A DNA stretch of 64,000 nt, from assembly GCF_000426185.1 (NCBI RefSeq), contig NZ_AUEW01000007.1, positions 1 through 64,000 of the forward strand. The letters are read 5' to 3'. The DNA is from Cellulomonas sp. URHD0024 (GTDB lineage: Bacteria; Actinomycetota; Actinomycetes; Actinomycetales; Cellulomonadaceae). The stretch's first letter is position 1. Every line of letters starts with the position of its first letter. Positions 32,950 to 41,463 of the stretch are shown here, piece by piece. A program made the translations under genes and the position numbers. The notes under the pieces were generated by a model. It saw only the letters and a program-made list of their open reading frames with translations. It was not told the origin of the DNA and did not search any database.

Positions 32950-35900
32950 GTGCCTGTACCTCCGATCGACCCAACAGACCGACCCCAGACCCCGCCCCCC
33001 ACAGGACGGAGCCGGACGTTGCTGCTGCTCCTCACCGTCCAGGTGATCGCAGCCCTCGTCGCGCCCGTTCTCGTGCGGCTCATGGGTCGCAAGGCGTTCT
33101 GGGTCCTCGCGCTGGCCCCGGCGAGCGCGGCGGTGTGGGCGCTGAGCTGGACGTCGGCGGTCCAGCGCGGCGACGGCCCCACCGAGTCGGTCGAGTGGAT
33201 CCCGTCTCTGGGCATCGAGCTGACGTTCCGGCTGGACACGTTGTCGTGGTTCATGACGCTGATCGTGGGCGGCGTCGGCGCGCTGGTCCTCGTCTACTGC
33301 TCCGCGTACTTCACGACGACGGCGAGCGGGCTCGCGCGGTTCGCGGCCGTGTTCGTCGCGTTCGAGGGGGCGATGCTCGGCCTGGTCACGGCCGACGACA
33401 TGCTGATGCTCTTCGTGTTCTGGGAGCTCACGACCGTCACGTCCTACCTGCTGATCGGGCACTACGCGGAACGCAAGGCGAGCCGCCGGGCGGCCATGCA
33501 GGCGATCGTCATCACGACCGCGGGCGGCCTGGCGATGCTCGTCGGGATCCTGCTGCTGGGCGAGGCGGCGGGCACCTACCGCCTGTCCGAGGTGATCGCG
33601 CGCCCGCCGCCCGGGATGACCGTCGCGATCGTGTGTCTGCTCGCCGGGGCGATCACGAAGTCCGCGCTGATCCCGTTCCACTTCTGGCTGCCCGCGGCGA
33701 TGGCCGCCCCGACGCCCGTGAGCGCGTACCTGCACGCGGCCGCGATGGTGAAGGCCGGCGTCTACCTCGTCGCCCGGTTCGCCCCGGCCTACTCGTCGGA
33801 CCCGACGTGGCACGGGATCGTCGTCGTCCTGGGCTGCGGCACGATGCTGCTCGGCGGCTACCGGGCGCTGCGCCAGCACGACCTGAAGCTGGTCCTCGCG
33901 TTCGGCACGGTCAGCCAGCTCGGGCTGATCATCCTGCTGGTGGGCCTCGGGACGCGGGCAGCGGCGCTCGCGGGCCTGGCCCTGCTGGGCGCGCACGCGA
34001 TGTTCAAGGCCGCCCTGTTCCTCGTCGTCGGGGTCGTGGACGCCGCGACCGGGACGCGTGATCTGCGGCGGCTGTCCGGGGTGGGCAGGACCCTCCCGCT
34101 GACCGCGCTGGCGGGTGCGCTCGCCACCGCGAGCATGATCGGCCTGATCCCGTTCGCGGGGTACGTCGCCAAGGAGTCTGCGCTCGAGTCGCTGCACGAC
34201 GACCCGGTGACCCTGACCGCGGTGGCGGTCGGGTCGGTGCTGACCGTGGCGTACGGGCTGCGGCTGTGGTGGGGGGCCTTCGCGACGAAACGAGCGGTGG
34301 CGCCCGCGGGGGTCGACACCGACACCTCCCTGGGCGACGCCGCCCACGCGGACGCCGACCCCGCGCCGATCACGCACCCGTCGCTCCTGCTGGTCTGGCC
34401 GGCGATGATCCTCGGGGTGCTCGGGCTCGCCGTCGCGCTGCTGCCCCAGCTCGGCGAGCACCTGCTGCTGCCCTACGCGGACACCTACCCGTCGGGGGAG
34501 GCCGGGCACCTGGTCCTGTGGGCCGGCATCACCCCGACGTTCCTGCTCACGCTCGCGATCCTGTTCAGCGGTGCGCTCCTGTTCGTCGTACGCGACCGGG
34601 TCGAGCGGTGGCAGTCGGACCTCTACCACGGGCCCGACGCCGACCGTCTGTACCGCCGGTTCATGCGCCGCCTCGACGACGTCGCCGCCGACGTCACCGC
34701 GGTGACCCAACGAGGTTCGCTCCCGATCTACCTCGGTCTGATCCTCGTGGTCTTCGTCCTCGCGGTCGGTGGGCCGCTGCTCACCCAGACGACCCTGGCC
34801 CGTCACTACATCCCCTGGGACGACCCTGCGCAGGTGGTCTTCGCGGCGGCCGCCATCGCGTCGGCACTGCTGGTCACCCGCGCGAGGCGGCGGCTCAAGG
34901 CCGTGATCCTGCTGGGGGTCGGCGGCTATGCGATGGCCGGGCTGTACCTGCTGCACGGCGCGCCTGACCTGGCGCTCACGCAGGTGCTCGTCGAGACGGT
35001 GACGCTCGTCGTGTTCGTGCTGGTCCTGCGCCGGCTTCCCCCGTACTTCTCTGACCGTCCCCTGGTGGCCAGCCGCTGGCTGCGGCTCGCGCTCGGGCTC
35101 GCTGTCGGTCTGGTGGTGGCCGGGGTCGCGCTGGTCGCGCCGGGGGCCCGGACGCACCTGCCGGTGTCCGCGGACTTCGCGGACGAGGCGGTGACGTGGG
35201 GCGGCGGCAAGAACATCGTCAACGTGACCCTCGTCGACATCCGCGCGTGGGACACGATGGGCGAGATCTCGGTGCTGCTGGTGGCCGCCACGGGTGTCGC
35301 GTCGCTCGTCTTCCTGTCCCGACGAACCGGCGCGATCTTCCGCGCGCAGGACGCGCAGCGTGACCGGGCGGTGTGGGGTGGGTCGAGCGACCCCATGGCG
35401 GCGCTGCGCCTACCGGCCGCAGGGTCCACCCAAGGTGATGCCAGCGGCATCTCGGGCAGCGTCCCCTCGAGCCAGGCCCGCGGACGCGAGTGGCTGCAGG
35501 CGGGTCGCACGCTGGCACCGCAGCGACGCTCGGTGATCTTCGAGGTCGTCGTGCGCCTGCTGTTCCACACGATGATCGTGTACTCGGTCTTCCTGCTGTT
35601 CAGCGGGCACAACGCACCGGGCGGTGGCTTCGCGGCGGGCCTCGTCACGGGCATCGCGCTCATCGTCCGCTACCTCGCGGGCGGACGGTACGAGCTGGGC
35701 GAGGCGGCTCCGGTCCAGGCGGGTCTGCTGCTGGGGGTCGGCCTCTTCCTGTCGGCCGGGGTCGGCGTCGTCGCGCTCGTGGCCGGTGGCTCCGTGCTCG
35801 AGTCGTGGATCTGGGACCTTCACCTGCCGGTCGTCGGCGACCTGCACCTGGTCACGAGCCTGTTCTTCGACCTCGGCGTCTACCTCGTCGTCGTCGGACT

Positions 35901-36018
35901 GGTCCTCGACATCCTGCGCAGCCTCGGGGCGGAGATCGACCGTCGCGCGGAGACGGGCGAGGACCCGGTCGGCGCGGGCGCGTCCGAGCGGATCGCGGCG
36001 TCCAAGGCCGACGCATGA
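32950..36018 (+). CDS. mnhA: Na+/H+ antiporter subunits A and B fused (MnhA-MnhB)
   Basis: This 1022-residue protein is the large membrane subunit of the Mrp antiporter, exchanging Na+ (and possibly K+) for protons to control pH and salt. It contains complex-I-like proton channel segments such as ADDMLMLFVFWELTTVTSYL, LLAGAITKSALIPFHFWLPA and PTPVSAYLHAAAMVKAGVYL. The C-terminal 170 residues (RLLFHTMIVYSVFLLFSGHN, APGGGFAAGLVTGIALIVRY) are the MnhB domain, so A and B are one chain as in many actinobacteria. Start GTG 32950. It heads an operon of six genes with four-base overlaps. Confidence 0.95.
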   Translation: MPVPPIDPTDRPQTPPPTGRSRTLLLLLTVQVIAALVAPVLVRLMGRKAFWVLALAPASAAVWALSWTSAVQRGDGPTESVEWIPSLGIELTFRLDTLSWFMTLIVGGVGALVLVYCSAYFTTTASGLARFAAVFVAFEGAMLGLVTADDMLMLFVFWELTTVTSYLLIGHYAERKASRRAAMQAIVITTAGGLAMLVGILLLGEAAGTYRLSEVIARPPPGMTVAIVCLLAGAITKSALIPFHFWLPAAMAAPTPVSAYLHAAAMVKAGVYLVARFAPAYSSDPTWHGIVVVLGCGTMLLGGYRALRQHDLKLVLAFGTVSQLGLIILLVGLGTRAAALAGLALLGAHAMFKAALFLVVGVVDAATGTRDLRRLSGVGRTLPLTALAGALATASMIGLIPFAGYVAKESALESLHDDPVTLTAVAVGSVLTVAYGLRLWWGAFATKRAVAPAGVDTDTSLGDAAHADADPAPITHPSLLLVWPAMILGVLGLAVALLPQLGEHLLLPYADTYPSGEAGHLVLWAGITPTFLLTLAILFSGALLFVVRDRVERWQSDLYHGPDADRLYRRFMRRLDDVAADVTAVTQRGSLPIYLGLILVVFVLAVGGPLLTQTTLARHYIPWDDPAQVVFAAAAIASALLVTRARRRLKAVILLGVGGYAMAGLYLLHGAPDLALTQVLVETVTLVVFVLVLRRLPPYFSDRPLVASRWLRLALGLAVGLVVAGVALVAPGARTHLPVSADFADEAVTWGGGKNIVNVTLVDIRAWDTMGEISVLLVAATGVASLVFLSRRTGAIFRAQDAQRDRAVWGGSSDPMAALRLPAAGSTQGDASGISGSVPSSQARGREWLQAGRTLAPQRRSVIFEVVVRLLFHTMIVYSVFLLFSGHNAPGGGFAAGLVTGIALIVRYLAGGRYELGEAAPVQAGLLLGVGLFLSAGVGVVALVAGGSVLESWIWDLHLPVVGDLHLVTSLFFDLGVYLVVVGLVLDILRSLGAEIDRRAETGEDPVGAGASERIAASKADA

Positions 36019-36482
36019 TCGACATGAGCCCCAACCTCGTCCTGGTCGTGACCATCGGCGTGCTGTTCGCGGCCGGCGTCTACCTGCTGCTGGAACGGTC
36101 GCTGAGCCGCGTCCTGATCGGTGTGATCCTCGTCGGCAACGGCGCCAACCTGCTGTTCCTCGTCGCCGGAGGCGCCGCGGGACGGCCGCCGATCGTCGGT
36201 TCCGGGCAGGGCCCGATGTCCGACCCGCTCCCGCAGGCGATGGTCCTGACGGCCATCGTCATCACGCTCGGCATGACCGCGTTCCTGCTTGCCCTGGCCT
36301 ATCGCTCGTGGCAGCTCAACCGGCACGACGAGGTCCAGGACGACGTCGAGGACCGCCGCATCGCGCGGCTGGCAGGCCGTGACGAGAGGGCGACGACCGA
36401 CTCCGACACCGAGGGGTTCGGCGAGTCTCTCGACGACGAGGCCGCCGAGGCTCGCGACGAGGCCGACCGGGGTTCCGCGTGA
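36015..36482 (+). CDS. mnhC: Na+/H+ antiporter subunit C
   Basis: This 155-residue protein has three membrane spans and the NuoK-like sequence RVLIGVILVGNGANLLFLVA, followed by DPLPQAMVLTAIVITLGMTA. These are typical of MnhC/MrpC. A charged C-terminal tail of about 45 residues (DDVEDRRIARLAGRDERATT) is longer than in many relatives. Its ATG overlaps the mnhA stop. It forms part of the multi-subunit antiporter complex in the membrane. Confidence 0.94.
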   Translation: MIDMSPNLVLVVTIGVLFAAGVYLLLERSLSRVLIGVILVGNGANLLFLVAGGAAGRPPIVGSGQGPMSDPLPQAMVLTAIVITLGMTAFLLALAYRSWQLNRHDEVQDDVEDRRIARLAGRDERATTDSDTEGFGESLDDEAAEARDEADRGSA

Positions 36483-38023
36483 ACTGGGTCGTCCCGCTCC
36501 CGGTGGTGATCCCGCTGTTCGCCGCGGGCCTCGCGCTCGCGCTCTACCGCCGCCCGAACGTCCAGCGGCTGGTCAGCGTCTCCGCGCTCAGCCTGGTGCT
36601 GGCCGCGTCGATCACCCTGCTCGTGCTTGCCGACGAGGGCCCGTTGGTGGTCGAGGTCGGCGACTGGGCGGCGCCCGTGGGGATCAACCTGGTCGCCGAC
36701 CGGCTGTCCTCGCTCATGCTCACCATCTCCGCGGCCGTGACGCTCTGCGTCCTGCTCTACTCGCTGGCCCAGGGTCAGCAGGACGACGAGGAGTCGGCCC
36801 CCGTCTCGATCTACCACCCGACCTATCTCGTGCTGACCGCGGGGGTGGCCAACGCCTTCCTGTCGGGGGACCTGTTCAACATCTACGTCGGCTTCGAGAT
36901 CCTGCTCGCGGCGTCCTACGTGCTCATCACGCTGGGCGGCAGCGGCGACCGCATCCGCGCGGGGACCGTCTACATCGTCGTCGCGCTGCTGAGCTCGGTG
37001 CTGTTCCTGGTGGCGATCGCGATGATCTACGCCGCCTGCGGCACGGTGAACCTGGCGCAGCTGGCCCTGCGGCTGCCTGAGATCGACCCGGGTGTGCGGC
37101 TCGTCCTGCAGGTCATGCTGCTGCTCGCGTTCGCGATCAAGGCGGCCGTCTTCCCGCTGTCCGCCTGGCTGCCGGACTCCTACCCGACCGCGCCCGCACC
37201 GGTCACTGCCGTGTTCGCGGGCCTGCTGACCAAGGTCGGCGTCTACGCGATCATCCGCACGCAGACGCTGCTCTTCCCCGGCGGACAGCTCGACGACGTC
37301 CTCATGTGGGCCGCGCTGGCGACGATGGTGATCGGCATCCTGGGTGCGGTCGCGCAGGACGACATCAAGCGACTGCTCTCGTTCACGCTGGTCAGCCACA
37401 TCGGCTACATGGTGTTCGGCATCGCGCTGTCCACACAGGCCGGCTACTCGGCGTCGATCTACTACGTGGTCCACCACATCACCGTGCAGACGGCGCTGTT
37501 CCTCGTGGTGGGTCTGGTGGAGCGCGCGGGCGGCTCCACATCCCTGACCCGGCTGGGCGGGCTGGCCAAGGCCGCGCCCGTGCTGGCGATCCTCTTCTTC
37601 GTGCCCGCGATGAACCTCGCCGGCATCCCGCCGCTGTCGGGATTCCTGGGCAAGGTCGGGCTCCTCGAGGCCGGCGTACAACAAGGGACGCCTCTGACGT
37701 ACATCTTGGTCGCTGGGGGCGTGGTCACGTCGCTGCTCACGCTCTACGCCCTGGTGAAGGCCTGGAACAAGGCGTTCTGGCAGACCCCGTCAGAGGTGCG
37801 GCCGCCGGTGCGCCTGCCCTTCGGCATGGTTGCCCCGACCGCGGCCCTCGTCGGAGTGGGGCTGCTGCTCACCTTCGCCGCCGGGCCGCTGTACGGGTAC
37901 ACCGACCGGGCGGCAGCGTCGTTGCAGGCACGCACGCCGTACGTCGACGCGGTGCTGCCGGACGGGCACCGTGGTGAGGGAAAGTCCGCCGACGCGTCGC
38001 CCGACGAGGGGAGCCACGGATGA
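36479..38023 (+). CDS. mnhD: Na+/H+ antiporter subunit D
   Basis: This 514-residue, NuoN/NuoM-like subunit has about fourteen membrane spans, with NAFLSGDLFNIYVGFEILLA (the conserved Glu), LLLAFAIKAAVFPLSAWLPD (the conserved Lys and Asp) and IKRLLSFTLVSHIGYMVFGI. It conducts ions together with subunit A. The start is GTG 36479, overlapping mnhC. The C-terminal tail is polar. Confidence 0.95.
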   Translation: MNWVVPLPVVIPLFAAGLALALYRRPNVQRLVSVSALSLVLAASITLLVLADEGPLVVEVGDWAAPVGINLVADRLSSLMLTISAAVTLCVLLYSLAQGQQDDEESAPVSIYHPTYLVLTAGVANAFLSGDLFNIYVGFEILLAASYVLITLGGSGDRIRAGTVYIVVALLSSVLFLVAIAMIYAACGTVNLAQLALRLPEIDPGVRLVLQVMLLLAFAIKAAVFPLSAWLPDSYPTAPAPVTAVFAGLLTKVGVYAIIRTQTLLFPGGQLDDVLMWAALATMVIGILGAVAQDDIKRLLSFTLVSHIGYMVFGIALSTQAGYSASIYYVVHHITVQTALFLVVGLVERAGGSTSLTRLGGLAKAAPVLAILFFVPAMNLAGIPPLSGFLGKVGLLEAGVQQGTPLTYILVAGGVVTSLLTLYALVKAWNKAFWQTPSEVRPPVRLPFGMVAPTAALVGVGLLLTFAAGPLYGYTDRAAASLQARTPYVDAVLPDGHRGEGKSADASPDEGSHG

Positions 38024-38559
38024 GTCCGCACCGGGCGCGCTGGCACACCCAGTGGCCGACGATCCTCTGGCTGACCGTCGTCTGGGTCTTCCTGTGGGGC
38101 GACGTGTCCGTCGGCAACGTGCTGGCCGGCCTGATCGTCGGCTTCCTGGTCACGACCGGTCTGCGGATGGCGACCATCGACTTCCACGGCCGCCTGCGCC
38201 CGCTCGGCATCGTCCGGCTGTTCGCGCGGTTCGCGACGGACCTCGTGCGCGCGTCGTTCGAGGTCAGCCTGATCGCCCTGAGACCGGGCTACCAGACGCG
38301 TGGTGCCGTGATCGGCGTCCAGCTGCGCAGCCACTCCGACCTCTACCTGACGATGACCGCCGAGCTGGCGTCGCTGGTGCCCGGGTCGCTCGTGGTCGAG
38401 GCGCACCGGCTCACCGGCAAGCTGTACCTGCACGTGCTCGACGTGCGGCAGTCCGGCGGCATCGAGGCGGCGCGGCAGTCGGTGCTGGACCAGGAGGAGC
38501 GGGTGCTGCGGGCGTTCGCGTCGGACGACGAGCTGGTGGCGGCGGGGTTGCGCCCATGA
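38020..38559 (+). CDS. mnhE: Na+/H+ antiporter subunit E
   Basis: This 179-residue protein has two to three membrane spans (WPTILWLTVVWVFLWGDVSV, GNVLAGLIVGFLVTTGLRM) and the family segment YLTMTAELASLVPGSLVVEA. It matches MnhE/MrpE, needed for assembly or stability of the antiporter. ATG 38020 overlaps mnhD and its stop overlaps mnhF. The C-terminus is helical and charged (RQSVLDQEERVLRAFASDDE). Confidence 0.93.
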   Translation: MSPHRARWHTQWPTILWLTVVWVFLWGDVSVGNVLAGLIVGFLVTTGLRMATIDFHGRLRPLGIVRLFARFATDLVRASFEVSLIALRPGYQTRGAVIGVQLRSHSDLYLTMTAELASLVPGSLVVEAHRLTGKLYLHVLDVRQSGGIEAARQSVLDQEERVLRAFASDDELVAAGLRP

Positions 38560-38954
38560 CCGTCGTCGTCGTCCTCTGCGGCGTCCTGCTCACGGTGGGC
38601 GCGAGCCTCGCGATCATCCGCGTGGAGAAGGGCCCCTCGATGCTCGACCGGACGGTCGGCCTCGACATCGTGGTCACGACGATGATCGCGGCGATCGCCC
38701 TGTACGCCGCCATGCAGCGCCGCACCGACGTGGTACCGATCCTCGTCGTCCTGTCGATGGTCGGTTTCGTGGGGTCGGTGACGATCGCCCGGTTCGCGTC
38801 CGTGGAGCCCGAGGGTGAGGGCCGGGTCCGTACCCGCGAGGAGATCGCGGCGCAGGAGGCCGAGCGGATCGCCGCCGAGGACGAGGCCGAGGAGGCTCGA
38901 CGGACCGACCGTCGCGCCGACGCCGACGAGCGGCACGACGGGGAGGTCCGATGA
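38556..38954 (+). CDS. mnhF: Na+/H+ antiporter subunit F
   Basis: This 132-residue protein starts at ATG 38556, overlapping mnhE. It has three membrane spans with RVEKGPSMLDRTVGLDIVVT and DVVPILVVLSMVGFVGSVTI, diagnostic for MnhF/MrpF. The tail of about 40 charged residues (REEIAAQEAERIAAEDEAEE) is longer than usual, with heptad-like acidic and Ala repeats. It is part of the antiporter complex. Confidence 0.94.
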   Translation: MTVVVVLCGVLLTVGASLAIIRVEKGPSMLDRTVGLDIVVTTMIAAIALYAAMQRRTDVVPILVVLSMVGFVGSVTIARFASVEPEGEGRVRTREEIAAQEAERIAAEDEAEEARRTDRRADADERHDGEVR

Positions 38955-39325
38955 CCTGGACCACGGTTGCCGACGTGGCGTCGGGCATCTGCATGCTTGG
39001 CGGCGCGTTCCTCGCGTTCGCGGCGGGCGTGGGCGTGCTGCGCTTCGGCGACCTGCTCTCGCGCATGCACGCGGGCACCAAGCCGCAGGTGCTCGGACTG
39101 GTGCTCGTGCTCCTCGGGCTGGCGCTCCGCCTGCGGTCCGGCGGTGCGGTGTGGGCGCTCGTGCTGGTCGCGGTCTTCCAGATGCTCACCGCACCGGTCG
39201 CCGCGCAGATGGTCGGCCGGGCCGGCTACCGCACGGGCAAGATCCGCGACGACCTGCTGGAGGTCGACGAGCTGACGTCGGACATGGAGCAGGCGACCGC
39301 GCGGTCCGCCGAGGGCGAGGGCTAG
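38951..39325 (+). CDS. mnhG: Na+/H+ antiporter subunit G
   Basis: This 124-residue, three-span protein (GICMLGGAFLAFAAGVGVLR, FGDLLSRMHAGTKPQVLGLV, LVAVFQMLTAPVAAQMVGRA) matches MnhG/MrpG, the last Mrp subunit. It overlaps mnhF by four bases and completes the set A/B, C, D, E, F, G. Its end overlaps the stop of the convergent lipoprotein gene by four bases, so any shared terminator must lie inside coding sequence. Confidence 0.94.
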   Translation: MTWTTVADVASGICMLGGAFLAFAAGVGVLRFGDLLSRMHAGTKPQVLGLVLVLLGLALRLRSGGAVWALVLVAVFQMLTAPVAAQMVGRAGYRTGKIRDDLLEVDELTSDMEQATARSAEGEG

Positions 39326-39888
39326 GAGCAGAGGGTCGCGTCGGCGGTGCGACCGTCGAGCTCCGAGGCGAGCGCGTCGTCGCCCGGGGCCTCGATGGCG
39401 CCCTGGTCGTCGATCCGATAGCCCGACTGCGTGGGGTTCAGGAGGCCGGCGGGGGCTCCGTCGAACTCCACCAGGAACAGCACGAAGGACTGACCTTCCG
39501 TCAGCCCGAGCTGGTTCGCCTGGTACTCCACCCCGTCGAGGACGCCGCCCGGCTGCCCGACCTCCACGAGCTCGCCCGGATCGACCGACCGGCCCGAGAC
39601 GGCTCGGTCGGCCTTGACCGTCGTGACGGTCTGGACCATGTCGTCTGGCCCCAGACGGTCTCCGTCCGGTTCCACCTGCTCGTTGGTCAGCAGGTTCACG
39701 GCGCGGACGGTGCTGGAGACCGGTGTGGCCGTGACGACGACCGACGCGGAGCTGCACAGGTCGGCCAGCGACGGGTAGGCCGGGTAGTCCCCACCGCCGT
39801 ACTGCACCGGCTCCGGCTGACCCGGCGACGACGAGCAGGAGGTCAGCAGCGCTGTCGCCGCGATCGCGGCGCAGATCAGGGGCTGCAT
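39322..39888 (-). CDS. Putative lipoprotein, function unknown
   Basis: This 188-residue protein has a lipoprotein signal peptide with the lipobox LLTSCSS, giving a predicted lipidated Cys18. The mature part starts with a Ser/Pro/Gly tether (SSPGQPEPVQYGGGDYPAYP), then a domain with ASVVVTATPVSSTVRAVNLL and LGLTEGQSFVLFLVEFDGAP. The latter resembles OB-like or hypothetical actinobacterial domains with an uncharacterised role. It probably sits on the outer face of the membrane. Confidence 0.82.
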   Translation of the reverse strand: MQPLICAAIAATALLTSCSSSPGQPEPVQYGGGDYPAYPSLADLCSSASVVVTATPVSSTVRAVNLLTNEQVEPDGDRLGPDDMVQTVTTVKADRAVSGRSVDPGELVEVGQPGGVLDGVEYQANQLGLTEGQSFVLFLVEFDGAPAGLLNPTQSGYRIDDQGAIEAPGDDALASELDGRTADATLCS

Positions 39889-39923
39889 GCGGCGATTGTG
39901 GCAGTGACCGTCCGTGGCGCGGG

Positions 39924-39957
39924 GCCGCCGGTGCAGATCGTGATCTGCACCGGCGGC
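39924..39957. terminator. Perfect 16-bp palindrome with 2-base loop
   Basis: Arms GCCGCCGGTGCAGATC (39924-39939) and its exact reverse complement (39942-39957) flank a GT pair. It lies between the MarR stop (40000) and the lipoprotein start (39888), both minus strand. It is probably the terminator of the SRPBCC-MarR operon; a regulatory site for the lipoprotein gene is the alternative. Confidence 0.7.
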
Positions 39958-39999
39958 ATCGTTGTCGTCCCGTGGCCGGTCCGAGACGGTCCCGACGCC

Positions 40000-40425
40000 T
40001 CAGGCGAGCCCCGCGAGCCGGCTGAGCAGGTCCCTCGCGTCCACGCCGGCGAAGAACGCGGCGTCGGCGTCCTCGACGACGGTGATCGCTCGAGCCGCGA
40101 GCTCCGCACCGGCGGGCGTCACGAGCACGAACTTGGCGCGTGCGTCGGTCGGGTCCTGCGTACGGCGCAGCAGACCCTTGGCCTCGAGGCGGGCGACGAC
40201 GTCCGAGGTCATCTTCGGATCGGTGCCCGCCTGCGCCGCCACCTGCGACTGTCGGGGCGGTTCGCCGTGCCCGCCCAGCCACCACGCGCAGGCCAGCAGG
40301 ACGAACTGCACGTGCGTCAGGTCGAGCGGGGCGAGCGCGGCGGTCATCGCCCGCTGCCAGCGCATCGTCGCGTGCCAGAGCAGGAACCCCGGGCTTTCCG
40401 ACGGACCGCCGGCGAACCGTGTCAT
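40000..40425 (-). CDS. MarR-family transcriptional regulator (operon with SRPBCC protein)
   Basis: This 141-residue winged-helix regulator has LTHVQFVLLACAWWLGGHGE, QSQVAAQAGTDPKMTSDVVA and the wing RRTQDPTDARAKFVLVTPAG, typical of MarR. It overlaps the SRPBCC gene by four bases. The upstream region of the pair has a 13-bp inverted repeat around a promoter, so it likely represses its own operon. Confidence 0.92.
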   Translation of the reverse strand: MTRFAGGPSESPGFLLWHATMRWQRAMTAALAPLDLTHVQFVLLACAWWLGGHGEPPRQSQVAAQAGTDPKMTSDVVARLEAKGLLRRTQDPTDARAKFVLVTPAGAELAARAITVVEDADAAFFAGVDARDLLSRLAGLA

Positions 40426-40844
40426 GCGTGGACCCGGGCGGCGTCGAACAGCGAACGCATCGAGGGGCCGAAGTCGTCGCTGATCTGCGGGCCGAGCTCG
40501 GGGCCGACCTGGTCGGCCGACGGCCCGTCGATCTCGAGCCGGTGCGTCACGCGCGTGCCCCCGCCGTCGAGCGCGACCAGCGTGTGGCGGAACAGGAGCG
40601 TGATGTCACCGAACGAGGTCAGGTCGGCGTAGGTCTCCGGCTCGACCAGGTCGACGATCGTCGAGTCGAACGTCCCCTGGCCGACGGGTGTGACGGCGAC
40701 CGTGCTGCCGACGGCGAACGGTCCGTGCAGCTCGAAGTGGTCGGCGCCGTCGTACGTCAGCGCGCCGCGGTGGAGGTCCGCGAGCGCGGTCCACACGGTC
40801 TCGGGGGAGAGGTCGGTCTCGGCGGTGTGCTCGGCGATCCACAT
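40422..40844 (-). CDS. SRPBCC (START-like) family protein
   Basis: This 140-residue protein starts at ATG 40844 after AGGAGG six bases upstream. It has the SRPBCC hydrophobic-cavity fold: WIAEHTAETDLSPETVWTAL at the N-terminus, SFGDITLLFRHTLVALDGGG and the C-terminal helix ISDDFGPSMRSLFDAARVHA. Such proteins bind lipids or polyketide-like ligands. Being first in an operon with MarR suggests that both respond to the same hydrophobic compound. Confidence 0.88.
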   Translation of the reverse strand: MWIAEHTAETDLSPETVWTALADLHRGALTYDGADHFELHGPFAVGSTVAVTPVGQGTFDSTIVDLVEPETYADLTSFGDITLLFRHTLVALDGGGTRVTHRLEIDGPSADQVGPELGPQISDDFGPSMRSLFDAARVHA

Positions 40845-40860
40845 GATGTGCCTCCTGGGT

Positions 40861-40906
40861 ATTTAGTCCGTGCTACGACTATAGGCGCACAGACTAAATG
40901 CCCGCA
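40861..40906 (-). promoter_or_regulatory. Promoter with MarR-type operators for the SRPBCC-MarR operon
   Basis: A 13-base inverted repeat ATTTAGTCyGTGC occurs at 40861-40873 and 40887-40899, 12 of 13 positions matching. Between the arms on the minus strand is TATAGT (40878-40883), with TTGCGG at 40901-40906 at 18-base spacing. One arm lies in the spacer and the other downstream of the -10, which fits repression by the MarR protein of this operon. Confidence 0.7.
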
Positions 40907-40934
40907 AGAGAGAGACCGCTCCAGGACGACCTGG

Positions 40935-41219
40935 TCAGTCGAAGTACTCGTCGTCGTCGTCCTCCATCGCCGCGACGACGTGGGCCGCGCCGTGGGTGGC
41001 GAGCACGCGAGAGATCGCGACGAGTGCGCCGGTGACTGCAGCAGCCGTGACCATCTCGGTCAGGTTGGCGTTGCCCTTGTCGTCGGGCGTCGGCGGCTTG
41101 TGGCCCGTCCTGGCCTTCCACACGCTCGAGATCAGCTTCTGCGCGAGCCATGCCGCGATGAGCGTGGCGGCAGCGCCGATGATCTTCGCGAGAAAGGACG
41201 ACTGCGGCTTGTCGGACAT
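40935..41219 (-). CDS. DUF4235 family small membrane protein
   Basis: This 94-residue protein starts at ATG 41219 (SDKPQSSFLAKIIGAAATLI). It has a first membrane span ending before AAWLAQKLISSVWKARTGHK, a middle segment PPTPDDKGNANLTEMVTAAA, and a second span before an acidic tail (MEDDDDEYFD). That is the pattern of actinobacterial DUF4235 proteins of unknown role. An in-frame GTG three codons earlier is less likely. Confidence 0.85.
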   Translation of the reverse strand: MSDKPQSSFLAKIIGAAATLIAAWLAQKLISSVWKARTGHKPPTPDDKGNANLTEMVTAAAVTGALVAISRVLATHGAAHVVAAMEDDDDEYFD

Positions 41220-41286
41220 GCAGGCCACGCTACTGGGGCACGGCCCCGGGCGCTGCCCCTACGGGCGTAGGATCGCGGACGAACGA

Positions 41287-41385
41287 CAGGGGAGCGTCGG
41301 GCCGAACAGGTCAGGACGCTGAGAGTGCGGGCCTCCGCAGACCCTCGAACCTGATCCGGTTGATACCGGCGTAGGGAGTCGGGCT
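41287..41385 (+). promoter_or_regulatory. TPP riboswitch (THI element)
   Basis: The sequence carries the conserved thi-box parts in order: AGGGGAGC at the 5' stem, CTGAGAGTGCGGG, then AGACCCTCGAACCTGATCC, TGATACCGGCGTAGGGA and a closing GGGC. It is about 80 bases upstream of thiB. Thiamine pyrophosphate binding is expected to turn down the thiBPQ transporter genes when thiamine is plentiful. A GC-rich hairpin between it and thiB could be the expression platform. Confidence 0.95.
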
Positions 41386-41463
41386 TCTCAGTCTCCGTGG
41401 TCGCGCCACTCGTGGGCGCGCTGCGGTGACCCCCTCCTTTTCGACCAAGGAGGAGCACCACCC

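Noticed and set aside
32693..32974. N-terminal extension of the Fe-S oxidoreductase
   Set aside because: It reads through palindromic element copy 1 and lacks a ribosome site; the first membrane span begins right after GTG 32692.
32824..35157. Minus-strand open frame of 777 codons opposite the Mrp A subunit
   Set aside because: It is antisense to mnhA and its translation is Gln/Arg/Asp low complexity; the conserved membrane protein reads on the plus strand.
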